Below, piece by piece: positions 25,985-34,512 of a stretch of 64,000 bases of DNA. The stretch's first letter is position 1; each line of letters starts with the position of its first letter. A program made the position numbers and the translations under genes. The DNA comes from Flavobacteriales bacterium UBA1993 (GTDB lineage Bacteria; Bacteroidota; Bacteroidia; Flavobacteriales_G; Salibacteraceae), in NCBI GenBank assembly GCA_002336485.1, contig DDCZ01000027.1:4119-68118 (forward strand), given 5' to 3'. The notes below the pieces were generated by a model. It saw nothing but the letters and a program-made list of their open reading frames with translations. It made no database searches and had not been told where the DNA came from.

Positions 25985-26329
25985 ATGTTTAGTTACGACG
26001 ACCTAGGATCTGGATCAGAATTACGAGGTGATCTTCTTGACGCTCAAAACGTGGACATGAAAAACTTTGACGCTAAATGTGGAGAAGGAAAATGTGGAGA
26101 AGAGAAGAAATCAGATGCAAAAAGCGATTCTAAGGCTGCAGACCACAAGTGTGGAGAAGGAAAGTGCGGTGAGGAAAAGGAGTCCAATGCTGAATCCAAA
26201 GCTTCCGATCACAAGTGTGGTGAAGGAAAATGTGGTGAGGAAAAGAAGTCAGACGCAGAACCGGTCGAAAAGTCCGAATCAAAGTCTTCTGAGCACAAGT
26301 GTGGTGAAGGCAAGTGTGGCGAGAAGTAA
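25985..26329 (+). CDS. hvfA: HvfA/bufferin-type RiPP precursor with four KCGEGKCG repeats
   Basis: 114 residues as an intact ORF; the real precursor should start further upstream (see 25886-25984). The leader-like part MFSYDDLGSGSELRGDLLD is followed by four copies of KCGEGKCG at residues 31, 55, 77 and 105, separated by Lys/Ser/Glu/Ala linkers, with eight Cys in all and none elsewhere. EGKCG repeats are the known target of MNIO (DUF692) enzymes in HvfA/bufferin systems, which turn Cys into oxazolone/thioamide groups that bind copper. The enzyme gene is next, after a terminator. The ECF sigma/anti-sigma pair lies just before. Confidence 0.85.
   Translation: MFSYDDLGSGSELRGDLLDAQNVDMKNFDAKCGEGKCGEEKKSDAKSDSKAADHKCGEGKCGEEKESNAESKASDHKCGEGKCGEEKKSDAEPVEKSESKSSEHKCGEGKCGEK
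26075..26320 (+). repeat. Four in-frame KCGEGKCG-coding repeats
   Basis: Repeat units begin at 26075, 26147, 26213 and 26297 (spacings 72, 66 and 84 bp). Units 2-4 are preceded by His codons (HKCGEGKCG). Codon use differs slightly between copies (for example TGTGGAGAAGG versus TGTGGTGAAGG), so they are not very recent duplications, and the spacing is a multiple of three, as expected of selected peptide repeats. Confidence 0.9.
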
Positions 26330-26346
26330 TCAATGATTAAATAACG

Positions 26347-26379
26347 AGGCCTGATCTCAATGAGTTCAGGCCTTTTTTT
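26347..26379 (+). terminator. Terminator/attenuator between precursor and maturase
   Basis: AGGCCTGA (26347-26354) pairs with TCAGGCCT (26366-26373) with an inner CTCA/TGAG stem, followed by seven T. It sits 17 bp after the precursor stop and 8 bp before the maturase ATG, so it would let much more precursor than enzyme be made. No separate promoter fits between it and the maturase. Confidence 0.8.
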
Positions 26380-26387
26380 ATACCCTA

Positions 26388-27206
26388 ATGGCAGAATTTG
26401 TTGGAATAGGATACCGTAAAGATTTTGGGAATGCTTTTTTGGAGTGTGCTGAAATGCAACCTGCATTTATTGAAGTGGCTCCGGAAAACTGGATAGAAGT
26501 AGGGGGTTATTGGAAGAATGAACTTCGAAAAGTTGCGGATAAGTATCCTATTTTCAATCACGGCTTATCCCTTTCCATCGGTAGCCCAGACCCAGTTGAT
26601 TTTGACTTTCTCGAGAAGGTTAAAAGATTTCAATCGGAATGGGATGTGAAGATTTACTCCGAGCATTTGAGCTATAGCAAATGTGATAATGCCCATTTAT
26701 ACGACTTGCTCCCAATACCCTTTCGCCAAGATGCCGTGGATCATGTATCAGAACGGATTCAACGCGTCCAAGATTTTTTAGGACGAAAGCTGGTGATTGA
26801 AATAGTGAGCTACTATACTCCCGTAGCTGCTGAGATGTCCGAAGTAGATTTCATCAATGCCATCTTAGACAAGGCTGATTGTGAATTGCTGTTCGACATC
26901 AACAACATTTATGTCAATGGATTCAATCACAACTATGATCCAAAGGGATTCATTGATTCCTTGGATTTAAGTAGAGTGAAATATATTCACATGGCAGGCC
27001 ATGATAAAGTGAGTGATGATTTAATAATTGACACCCACGGTCAACCAATAATAGACCCGGTCTTCGACCTTTTCGAATATTCGATTGGAAAACTAAATGG
27101 ACCTGTTCCCGTGCTTTTGGAACGGGATTTTAACATTCCTGAATTAACGGAGTTGGCACAAGAACTAAATCACCTTGAAGCAATTTGTCAAAATGTTTGG
27201 AAATGA
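26388..27206 (+). CDS. hvfB: MNIO-type RiPP maturase (DUF692, HvfB/BufB-like)
   Basis: 272 residues, multinuclear non-haem iron oxidative enzyme with a TIM-barrel fold. Likely metal ligands and motifs are H58 (NHGLSLSIG), E92/H93 (SEHLSY), E138 (VIEIVSYYTP), D170/N173 (FDINNIYVNG), H201 and H205 (HMAGH), D215/H217 (DTHGQP) and E245 (LLERDFNIP), all expected in DUF692 and present here. In HvfB/BufB the enzyme oxidises Cys of EGKCG repeats with loss of hydrogen. A start at 26388 follows the attenuator by 8 bp. The stop overlaps the partner gene in ATGA. Confidence 0.93.
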   Translation: MAEFVGIGYRKDFGNAFLECAEMQPAFIEVAPENWIEVGGYWKNELRKVADKYPIFNHGLSLSIGSPDPVDFDFLEKVKRFQSEWDVKIYSEHLSYSKCDNAHLYDLLPIPFRQDAVDHVSERIQRVQDFLGRKLVIEIVSYYTPVAAEMSEVDFINAILDKADCELLFDINNIYVNGFNHNYDPKGFIDSLDLSRVKYIHMAGHDKVSDDLIIDTHGQPIIDPVFDLFEYSIGKLNGPVPVLLERDFNIPELTELAQELNHLEAICQNVWK

Positions 27207-27940
27207 AAGATCAAACGATTGAACAACAACAGCTTTTAGCTGCATATTGCCGAAACGGTGTAGATGTTGAAATTCTAGGAACAACGGATGGTAGATTACA
27301 CAACTACCGGAGGCTGGTTTTCAATGTGGTGAGAGATGCTCTGAGCAGCACCTATCCGCTTACCTATAATCTTTTAGAAATAAATGAATGGGAAGACCTT
27401 TGTAAGTCCTTTTTTAGTGATCATAAGTGTCAAGACCCTCAGGTATGGAGAATGCCCTTCGAACTCATCAAATATGTTCAAGAGTTTAAGGTTGATTTGA
27501 CAAAGAAGTATCCCCAACTAATTGAACTACTACATTTTGAATGGCTGGAGGTTGAGTATTATATGATGCCCGATCAAAAGTTTCCAGAAGAAAAAACCAA
27601 AGATCTATGGACCTCACCCTGGCAGTTGAATCCAGAGTCTGAAATAATGCACCTCACCTACCCAGTTCATCTTAAAAATGCTCGTTTTATTTCGAGGTCG
27701 GATCAAGGAATGTACTTCTGCTTAATCTATAGACAACCTGACACTTTCAAGGTGAAATTTTTAAACCTAAGTCCATTTTTCGCATGGCTTTTGTCTCGAG
27801 TCAAGGATTCAAGCGTAGCGTTGTCGGAAATGGGACAAGAGATTGAAGATGCTTTTAATATCAGTGATCCAGAAGCGCTGAAGGAAAACATCCGGCCTTT
27901 TTTCGAAAAGTTAGTCGCTGACGGTATGGTTGTCACGTAA
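27203..27940 (+). CDS. hvfC: RiPP maturase partner protein (DUF2063, HvfC/BufC-like)
   Basis: 245 residues from the ATG at 27203. The N-terminal domain (about residues 5-95) begins DQTIEQQQLLAAYCRNG and contains NYRRLVFNVVRDALSSTYP, the DUF2063 pattern of proteins that bind the precursor and present it to the DUF692 enzyme. The C-terminal half (about 130-245) ends in a winged-helix-like segment (DPEALKENIRPFFEKLVADG). The start overlaps the maturase stop by four bases. No DoxX-type membrane protein follows, unlike many bufferin operons; instead a lipoprotein gene is convergent and overlaps by 8 bp. Confidence 0.85.
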   Translation: MKDQTIEQQQLLAAYCRNGVDVEILGTTDGRLHNYRRLVFNVVRDALSSTYPLTYNLLEINEWEDLCKSFFSDHKCQDPQVWRMPFELIKYVQEFKVDLTKKYPQLIELLHFEWLEVEYYMMPDQKFPEEKTKDLWTSPWQLNPESEIMHLTYPVHLKNARFISRSDQGMYFCLIYRQPDTFKVKFLNLSPFFAWLLSRVKDSSVALSEMGQEIEDAFNISDPEALKENIRPFFEKLVADGMVVT

Positions 27941-28577
27941 GCTCAAGCAATTCCTCCATTTCTGAGACAATCTCAACCTGAGCGTCAATAAGTGGCTTTA
28001 AATCCACTACGGATTCCGATTTCGCACCTTGGTAGGATTCAATTATTGGGATAGTCAGCGTTATTTTAAGTGCAATTTGGTTGTTTCGGAGTTGGTTTAT
28101 CTGGTTGGAAAGCTTGCTCCATTTATCTTCTCCCTGATCCCTTTTAGATTTGTATCGATCTTGACTTCCCTCGATTTGTTGCGCTATCTCTTCTTTTAGA
28201 GTAGAATCTGTGATTGATTCGAGATAATTAGTTGCGGCCAAATAGTAGTCTTCGTTTCTAGATTTGAAAGCAATCCAATCATCCTTCTGGTCGGCGACCG
28301 TACTGTTCAATTTCTCAATGGATGACTCAAGAGACCTAAGCCGTTCATTCTTGGCAAGCAGCGCTTCATATAGCACATCAACGTCATCTGAATATTGTAA
28401 CCGAGAAAAGCTACCGTATTCAAATGAATCTGAAGACTCGACGGCCTTAATTGCATTCGTTGGCGCCATCTCTAGCAAGGCCATCGGCTCATTTTGAATT
28501 GTTTCCTTTTGGTCGCAGCTAAAAAGTAAGATGCTCAGAACGATAACGGGAATTGCTTTCATGAAATTTTTCATCAA
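27933..28577 (-). CDS. Hypothetical lipoprotein with coiled coil
   Basis: 214 residues with lipobox LLFSC at about residues 17-21. The middle (about 65-170) is a long helical stretch with a heptad rhythm (LLAKNERLRSLESSIEKLNS), suggesting a coiled coil in the periplasm. No family recognised. Its 3' end overlaps the RiPP partner gene tail to tail by 8 bp, so transcripts of the two genes would clash or pair there. A double Met start (MMKNF) leaves one-residue uncertainty. Confidence 0.6.
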   Translation of the reverse strand: MMKNFMKAIPVIVLSILLFSCDQKETIQNEPMALLEMAPTNAIKAVESSDSFEYGSFSRLQYSDDVDVLYEALLAKNERLRSLESSIEKLNSTVADQKDDWIAFKSRNEDYYLAATNYLESITDSTLKEEIAQQIEGSQDRYKSKRDQGEDKWSKLSNQINQLRNNQIALKITLTIPIIESYQGAKSESVVDLKPLIDAQVEIVSEMEELLELT

Positions 28578-28636
28578 AGAAAGCTCTGGCTCTTGTTAAG
28601 ACATCACAAGTTCAGTCAAGAAAGCCTATCGTTTCG

Positions 28637-29848
28637 TCAATTTTCCGCGGTCTCAGGAGGGGTAAGCTTTGTGATTTGGCTCATCATCCAAATTGCAATC
28701 AACGTAAAGAGTGCTCCGAGAACACCAACTTTCCAAAAACCGAATACGTGATGTCCACCATCTGGAATGGTAACAAGAATCCCAGCAATAATACTTGACA
28801 CCCCCGCCGTTAAATTTTGGACCGAGGCATTTAAGCTCATGAAACTTCCACGGTTTCGCGGTTTGATTACGGATGTAACAATAGCCGTTGAAGGAACCAT
28901 TCTTCCGCCAGCCAAAACAAAGAAGAGCCCAGTCACCACCAACGCAGACCAAAGTGGCACCCGAGGTAAATTGGTCAGAACGAGTATTGGAATCAAGGAT
29001 AGAAATGCCATAATATTAAAAACTCGCGGTCGGCCTACCCTATCTGCCCACTTTCCCACACGTGGATTCGTAAACATGGTAGCCAACCCTCCCACAAGGT
29101 AAAACCAAGTGATTTGATCGCGTTCAAAACCAACATTCTCTACTAGATATGGGGTGATAAACGGGATGACAGCAAAATGCCCAAACATGAGCAGCATGGT
29201 ATAAACAAGGGCCATCCATTGATTCTTGTGATTCGGAATGTCTCGGATGAATTTGAATGAGTTCACCTTTGGCCCAGGTTGATCTAAGTGTCCTCGCACT
29301 GGGGGCAACGTGAAGTATACTGCAACCGCATTGATGGCACTCGCCGTTCCCAAGAGGATAAAAGGCCAGTTCCAGCCATAGTTGAATGCAAAGTATAATC
29401 CTATAGGTAAACCGAAGGCAGACGCCATTGAAAACGCTGTCATTACAACACCTAGACCCCACGCTCTTCTTTGAACAGCAATTGCATCGCTGACTATGGC
29501 TATAACCGTAGAGCTGATTACACCCCCAAAGGCTCCTGTCAATATCCTGGCGGTAATAAGTCCTTCGTAGGTGTCAACAAAACCGCACATGAATGTGCCA
29601 AGGGTAAACCCAACATATGAAAACAGGAAATAGGATTTTCGGTCGAACGAATCCACGAAAAAGGCGCTGACCAATCCTGTGATTCCGGCCGTAATCGTAT
29701 ATGAGGCGACAAGGAAAGAGAATTGTTGAGAACCAATTACCAGTTCTTCCATGAGCATTTCGCCCAAGGGCATAATGATCATAAAATCCATTATGTGCGT
29801 GAACTGTGACGCAGCAAGCAGGTATAAAATTATTTTCTCGGACTTCAT
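28637..29848 (-). CDS. Major facilitator superfamily transporter
   Basis: 403 residues, 12 predicted helices. Typical MFS motifs: FVDSFDRKSYFLFSYVGFT (motif A, DRKS between helices 2 and 3) and GKWADRVGRPRVFNI in the second half (WADRVGRP). The start SEKIILYLLAASQFTHIMDF and the AFGGVISSTVIAIVSDA segment fit the DHA1 drug/sugar efflux group. Substrate unknown. Single gene flanked by a 59-bp and a 67-bp gap. Confidence 0.9.
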   Translation of the reverse strand: MKSEKIILYLLAASQFTHIMDFMIIMPLGEMLMEELVIGSQQFSFLVASYTITAGITGLVSAFFVDSFDRKSYFLFSYVGFTLGTFMCGFVDTYEGLITARILTGAFGGVISSTVIAIVSDAIAVQRRAWGLGVVMTAFSMASAFGLPIGLYFAFNYGWNWPFILLGTASAINAVAVYFTLPPVRGHLDQPGPKVNSFKFIRDIPNHKNQWMALVYTMLLMFGHFAVIPFITPYLVENVGFERDQITWFYLVGGLATMFTNPRVGKWADRVGRPRVFNIMAFLSLIPILVLTNLPRVPLWSALVVTGLFFVLAGGRMVPSTAIVTSVIKPRNRGSFMSLNASVQNLTAGVSSIIAGILVTIPDGGHHVFGFWKVGVLGALFTLIAIWMMSQITKLTPPETAEN

Positions 29849-29915
29849 TGAGGTCCGCGAATATGGTCATAAGGACGGTACTCCTTAACTCGTAGGAAAA
29901 ATTCCTTGCTCCGAC

Positions 29916-31340
29916 CTATTCGGGTTCTGGTTCCACATCTAGTTCGCCTTCAGAGTAGGCGACAATGGTCGAAACGCTTGCATCTCCCGTTACATTTACA
30001 ACGGTTCTACACATATCCAGAATTCGATCTACTGGGAAGATCAACGCAATCCAACCAGGATTCAGCCCCACCGATTCGAGCACAATTATCATAAGAACCA
30101 AACCAGCACTGGGAACAGCCGCCGCACCTATCGAGGCTAAGGTTGCCGTGACAATGATTGTGAGTTGCTGACCTAAGCTTAAATCAACCATGTGAAACTG
30201 AGCCAACGCTACAACAGCAACCGCCTGGTAAAGACTCGTTCCATCCATGTTAACAGTGGCCCCTATTGGCAGTACAAAGCTTGACGTGCGTTCGGACACT
30301 TTCAGCTTCTTATGCACCGATTCCATGGTAACAGGAAGCGTTGCAACTGAGCTGCTTGTTGAAAAAGCCGTGACTTGTGCATCGCGAATACCGGCCAAAA
30401 AAGCACGGAACTTCATTGGTTTCACAAGCAGAGAGACCATGGTTGGATAGAAGATGAAAGTCATGAATAATAGACCAAGCACTACTACCAAAGAATATCG
30501 CCACAAGAAGTCGAGGAGTTCAAAAAATCGATCTGGATCCGTTCCTGCAGCTTTAACAATTTGTCCCGCCATTAGAGCAAAAACGAATACGGGCATGGCC
30601 TTCATGACAACCCAAATCATTCTCACAAAAACTTCATTCAATCCATCAACGAGTTTTATAACAGGCTCTGCTTTGGCCGGTTCTATCATGACCAATACCA
30701 GTCCAAAAAAGATGGCAAAGAAGATGATTTGCAGCATTGACATATCGGCCAGCGCTTTGAATATATTGGTAGGAACCACATCAATGAGCGGTTTTAATGG
30801 GCCTATTTCATTTGACTTTCGCTTTTCAGATTCAGCCTTACCTAGCTTATCGGCCACCCAATCATTTTGCTCCACCTTCCTATTTCGAAGCTCTTGTTCA
30901 ATACCCGCATTGGATTCGTCGCATCGCAGACAGACATCGTCTAATTTGACAACCCCGTTATCGTCGCGCCACATTTCATAGCTGATTCTATTTCTTTCTC
31001 TGATACTGTCTTCCTGTCCTGCTCCTGGCGCAAGAAGGTTTACCAAGGTCAATCCAACCGATACTGCCAGCATGGTTGTTATGAGGTATAGTCCCAAGGT
31101 TTTCAATCCCATGTTGCCAAGCTTATTGATATCCTTAAGCGAGGTAACACCAAGTATGACAGAGAACAGCACCATGGGCACTGCAATAAGTTTAAGAACA
31201 TTAATGAATATATCTCCGAGTGGCTTTATGTAGTAAAGCGTGAATTGGTTCCAGCCTTGACTGATGCTCAACCAAGCGTATAAGGCACCGAGAACAATTC
31301 CGCCGATAACCTGCCAATGGAGTGGGATCTTCTTTAACAT
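29916..31340 (-). CDS. Dicarboxylate/amino acid:cation symporter (DAACS family)
   Basis: 474 residues from the ATG at 31340; a frame extending to 31547 runs back under the ligase gene and has no transporter pattern. Characteristic GltP/DctA sequence: IKPLGDIFINVLKLIAVPMV near the N-terminus, the serine-rich re-entrant loop AFSTSSSVATLPVTME and ATVNMDGTSLYQAV in helix 7, and ITVTATLASIG-type sequence in hairpin 2. It imports C4-dicarboxylates, glutamate or aspartate with protons or sodium. A cytosolic-side insert (about 115-180) contains CLRC, a possible metal or disulfide pair. It lies 28 bp after the ligase stop, so may share that operon. Confidence 0.93.
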   Translation of the reverse strand: MLKKIPLHWQVIGGIVLGALYAWLSISQGWNQFTLYYIKPLGDIFINVLKLIAVPMVLFSVILGVTSLKDINKLGNMGLKTLGLYLITTMLAVSVGLTLVNLLAPGAGQEDSIRERNRISYEMWRDDNGVVKLDDVCLRCDESNAGIEQELRNRKVEQNDWVADKLGKAESEKRKSNEIGPLKPLIDVVPTNIFKALADMSMLQIIFFAIFFGLVLVMIEPAKAEPVIKLVDGLNEVFVRMIWVVMKAMPVFVFALMAGQIVKAAGTDPDRFFELLDFLWRYSLVVVLGLLFMTFIFYPTMVSLLVKPMKFRAFLAGIRDAQVTAFSTSSSVATLPVTMESVHKKLKVSERTSSFVLPIGATVNMDGTSLYQAVAVVALAQFHMVDLSLGQQLTIIVTATLASIGAAAVPSAGLVLMIIVLESVGLNPGWIALIFPVDRILDMCRTVVNVTGDASVSTIVAYSEGELDVEPEPE

Positions 31341-31368
31341 GCGCACGAAGTAAAGGAATCGTTGCAAA

Positions 31369-32595
31369 CTATTCACTTGCGCTGCGCCTCGAAAACAAAA
31401 CAGCGAAAAAACTAAAGAAAACGACGCCGGCTTGAACGTTGAAAATGCTCTCCGTGAGCGATATAAATAGAGCCAATACGGCGAATCCCAAAAACAGCCA
31501 CTCACGGCTGGTGATGGCCCGATGAAATACCACTGTAAAAATGCCAATCATAAGCATGAGACCAGGTATTCCAACCGAAATCCAGGCCTGTAGAAACTGA
31601 TTGTGCGCATTGTAGTGTCTTTCCTTTGCTTTCACATACGATTTCTCTTCATATACCGCATCCAGCGCATCTTGAAAGTCTCCGGTCCCCTGTCCGTACC
31701 AAGGTTGGGATGTGGCTAGTTCCCATGCTGAGTTATAGACTAAGGATCGAACAGCGGTGCTTTCATTTGCTGAAGGCCGAACCTCGGTATCACCCTGAGC
31801 TATATGAATAACACTCATTATCCGTTTTTGCAAAAATGGATTGACCGATATAAAGACGGCCATTAATCCAAACATGAACATTAAAAAAGTCACCGCGATG
31901 AGCTTATTCTTTAGGGCGCCCAGTAAACCAATGGTTATCCCAACCAGAGCAAGCGACCACATAATAAACCCAATCTTCGACCCTGTGAGCAGAATGGACA
32001 TGGATAAGAAGAGAAAAATGAACACCCTGGACATTGATCGCCAGACCCGATTAGGGTTAAACAATGGCCACTCCAAATAAGCCAGAATTAGTTGTGCGAA
32101 AACCAAATAGAGCGCGAAATAATTCTGGTGCAAGATCACTGAATATCGATGCCCTAAGAAGTGGAAATACTTGTAGTCAAGAACAAACACTTTGTAGCAA
32201 CTCTGACCTAGACAAAATACCATGGCTACAATGGCGCCCAATAAAAATGCCTTTAACACAGTCTTATATGCAAACTTGTTGAGCATACCAAACCCAATAA
32301 AACTGATAGGGAAAGCCAGCAGACTTAGTTGAACTTGAATGCTGAACCAACCTTTTGCCATATTGTTGGTATATAACAATCCAATCAGCTGAAGGCCAAA
32401 GAAGGCCAATAACAAAATCGAAACCTCCTTCATTTGAGCCCTGCGATAGCCCATAAGTATATTGTACACGGAAAGCACCCCAAAGGAAATGATGAGTGGT
32501 GGAACAGCGCCTGGTAATAGTGGAATAAAGAAGGCAATGGCATACAACACATAGTGCTGTATTTTGAAAACCTGCTTTTCACTTAACCACCTCAT
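31369..32595 (-). CDS. O-antigen ligase-like membrane protein (Wzy_C family)
   Basis: 408 residues with about 11-12 hydrophobic helices, starting HYVLYAIAFFIPLLPGAVPP. The late periplasmic loop contains a Trp/Gly-rich GTGDFQDALDAVYEEK and HYNAHNQFLQAWISVGIPGL, matching the RxxxWxxa/HNxfL pattern of the O-antigen ligase/polymerase family (PF04932). It either joins polysaccharide to lipid A or polymerises repeat units. The start overlaps the WecB stop in ATGA, so it is coupled to sugar-nucleotide synthesis. Confidence 0.85.
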   Translation of the reverse strand: MRWLSEKQVFKIQHYVLYAIAFFIPLLPGAVPPLIISFGVLSVYNILMGYRRAQMKEVSILLLAFFGLQLIGLLYTNNMAKGWFSIQVQLSLLAFPISFIGFGMLNKFAYKTVLKAFLLGAIVAMVFCLGQSCYKVFVLDYKYFHFLGHRYSVILHQNYFALYLVFAQLILAYLEWPLFNPNRVWRSMSRVFIFLFLSMSILLTGSKIGFIMWSLALVGITIGLLGALKNKLIAVTFLMFMFGLMAVFISVNPFLQKRIMSVIHIAQGDTEVRPSANESTAVRSLVYNSAWELATSQPWYGQGTGDFQDALDAVYEEKSYVKAKERHYNAHNQFLQAWISVGIPGLMLMIGIFTVVFHRAITSREWLFLGFAVLALFISLTESIFNVQAGVVFFSFFAVLFSRRSASE

Positions 32596-33671
32596 TTGCC
32601 AGATGCTGCTAAAACTTGAGAAATATTTTCAGCCGCCTTGCCCTGTCCATATAGATTGACGCTAAAATCAGGATTGGCATCGATCATTGATCGAAATCCG
32701 TCAACAATGGCTGCTTCATTTGCCCCTGCTAATTGGTTGTATCCACCCTCAACTAGTTCCACCCACTCTGTTTGGTCTCTCAGGGTTACACATGGACTTG
32801 AGAAAAAGAAAGCCTCCTTTTGTAAACCTCCGCTATCGGTTAAAACGATTGAAGCATGCTTTAGTAGTTCAATCATATCAAAATACCCAACTGGATCGAT
32901 CAATTCAAATTCGGGACGCACCTTTAAACTATCGAGAATGCCCTTCGTGCGCGGATGAATTGGAAAGACAAGCGGCATTTCTTTATGAATCGTGTTTAAG
33001 GCATTTACAATAGACTTCAGTTTCAGTGGATCATCTGTGTTCTCCGCTCGATGCACAGTAGCCAAGGCAAATGGACCAGAAATTTTTAGTTTTTCAAGAA
33101 TGACAGACTTTTGTGAGCTGCGCGCAGCGTAATAAAGCGCCGCATCTTGCATTACGTCACCCGAATGATGGATTTCGCAATCAAAATTTTGGAATCCTTC
33201 TTTATTAAGGTTCTCGATGGCCGTGCTAGTTGGGCAAAATAAATAGTCACTTATGCGATCACATAAAATTCGATTAACCTCTTCGGGCATGTCCATATTA
33301 TAGCTTCGAAGGCCAGCTTCAACATGTGCAACAGGTACATGCAATTTCTTTGCAGCAAGGGCCCCAGCAATTGTGCTGTTTGTGTCTCCATAAACCAACA
33401 GCAAACCAGGTTTCTCCTTAAGTATCAGCTTTTCAATTTCTTCCATCATTCGCCCGGTCATGGCGCCATGATTCAAAGAGTTAATATTCAGATTATACAC
33501 TGGTTGCGGGATTTCCATTTCCTTAAAGAAGACCTCGCTCATGTTTGGATCATAGTGTTGACCTGTGTGAACGATTATCTCGTCTAACTGCGAATTCTGC
33601 GCGATAACTCTACTTAAAGCAGCAGCTTTTACAAATTGGGGACGAGCTCCAACAATCGTGAGAATACGCAT
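32592..33671 (-). CDS. wecB: UDP-N-acetylglucosamine 2-epimerase (non-hydrolysing)
   Basis: 359 residues. Interconverts UDP-GlcNAc and UDP-ManNAc for surface polysaccharide or enterobacterial-common-antigen-type glycans. The GT-B fold has motifs GARPQFVKAAAL at the N-terminus, HTGQHYDPNMSEVFF, HVEAGLRSYNMDMPEEVNR (key Glu/His region) and TDSGGLQKEAFFF, all conserved in WecB. First gene of an operon with the ligase and probably the DAACS symporter. A candidate TAnnTTTG promoter lies 27 bp upstream of the start. Confidence 0.96.
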   Translation of the reverse strand: MRILTIVGARPQFVKAAALSRVIAQNSQLDEIIVHTGQHYDPNMSEVFFKEMEIPQPVYNLNINSLNHGAMTGRMMEEIEKLILKEKPGLLLVYGDTNSTIAGALAAKKLHVPVAHVEAGLRSYNMDMPEEVNRILCDRISDYLFCPTSTAIENLNKEGFQNFDCEIHHSGDVMQDAALYYAARSSQKSVILEKLKISGPFALATVHRAENTDDPLKLKSIVNALNTIHKEMPLVFPIHPRTKGILDSLKVRPEFELIDPVGYFDMIELLKHASIVLTDSGGLQKEAFFFSSPCVTLRDQTEWVELVEGGYNQLAGANEAAIVDGFRSMIDANPDFSVNLYGQGKAAENISQVLAASGK

Positions 33672-33697
33672 TAGTCAACGGATTTTTGCATGAAAGA

Positions 33698-33705
33698 CAA
33701 AGGTA
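33698..33705 (-). promoter_or_regulatory. Candidate promoter -7 box for wecB
   Basis: Minus-strand TACCTTTG matches TAnnTTTG, ending 27 bp before the wecB start. No clear TTG -33 box at the expected distance, so this is a half match. Confidence 0.4.
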
Positions 33706-33747
33706 CAAGAACACGGCATGTCCAGAATAATCTGCACGCCAATTGGC

Positions 33748-34512
33748 TTATTTTAAATAAAATTTACGGAATGCATTAAACAAGTAAATGGTAAAATAGT
33801 ACGCTGACTTCAGCCTTCCGATTCCTTCAATTTCACGGAGTATCTTATAGTAATAGAGGATGGTTTCCATTTTGTTGCTCGACAACGAATCATGCCCGAC
33901 CCTATAATATGCAAGAGATTCATCAATAAACAACGCAGAGTGGCCAGCGCGAAGGATTCGCAACCACAATGCATAATCTTGCCTTTTCTCCACTTCTGGC
34001 ATATACACCTTTTCACCTATAATTTCAGTGTCATACATGGCAGTTAAACAGCCAATGTAATTTGATTTCAGCATGGCCTTGTAGTCGAGCTGCTTAGGTG
34101 CCCGAATTATTTTTCCCATTGATTTTCCATCACCATCCATCCACTCGTAAGCAGTATGTGTCAGTGCAACCTTGGATTTTAACGCAAATTCCACTTGAGT
34201 TTTAAGCTTGTTTGATTTCCATAAGTCATCACTGTCGAGAAAGGCGATAAAACGCCCAGCAGCCATTTCAATTGCCTTATTTCGAGCCACCGCAGCCCCA
34301 GAATTCTCAGTCAATTGAATCAGCTTTATCCGTTCATCCAATTTTGAAAACCCCTCAATAATCTTCACTGAATCATCGATAGAACAATCATCAACGAGAA
34401 TCATTTCCCAGTTCGAATAGGTCTGCGACATAACAGACTCAATGTTGGCATTCAGTGTAGCACTCCGATTGTATACAGGAGTTATAATGGAAACTAGTGG
34501 CTCGCTATCCAT
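33748..34512 (-). CDS. Family 2 glycosyltransferase
   Basis: 254 residues from the ATG at 34512, which overlaps the preceding glycosyltransferase stop. GT-A fold: the N-terminus SIITPVYNRSATLNANIESV is the nucleotide-sugar site, DDCS follows VDD (MILVDDCSIDDSVK) and AFLDSDDLW is the metal-binding DxD. A long C-terminal part reaches DYALWLRILRAG. It adds one sugar to a growing surface glycan; donor unknown. The frame is open further upstream to 34590, but that region duplicates the other gene's codons. Confidence 0.9.
   Translation of the reverse strand: MDSEPLVSIITPVYNRSATLNANIESVMSQTYSNWEMILVDDCSIDDSVKIIEGFSKLDERIKLIQLTENSGAAVARNKAIEMAAGRFIAFLDSDDLWKSNKLKTQVEFALKSKVALTHTAYEWMDGDGKSMGKIIRAPKQLDYKAMLKSNYIGCLTAMYDTEIIGEKVYMPEVEKRQDYALWLRILRAGHSALFIDESLAYYRVGHDSLSSNKMETILYYYKILREIEGIGRLKSAYYFTIYLFNAFRKFYLK

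Noticed and set aside
26075..26320. Repeats in the precursor considered as a CRISPR-like array
   Set aside because: Units are in-frame, multiples of three, separated by coding linkers, with no uniform spacer length; they are peptide repeats.
26067..26336. 89-residue frame overlapping the RiPP precursor
   Set aside because: Arises from the repeated sequence in a shifted frame, gives no Cys-repeat pattern and lacks a signal peptide.
31341..31547. Extended N-terminus for the DAACS symporter (to 31547)
   Set aside because: The extra 69 residues lie under the ligase gene, have no transporter pattern, and the ATG at 31340 gives the usual family length.
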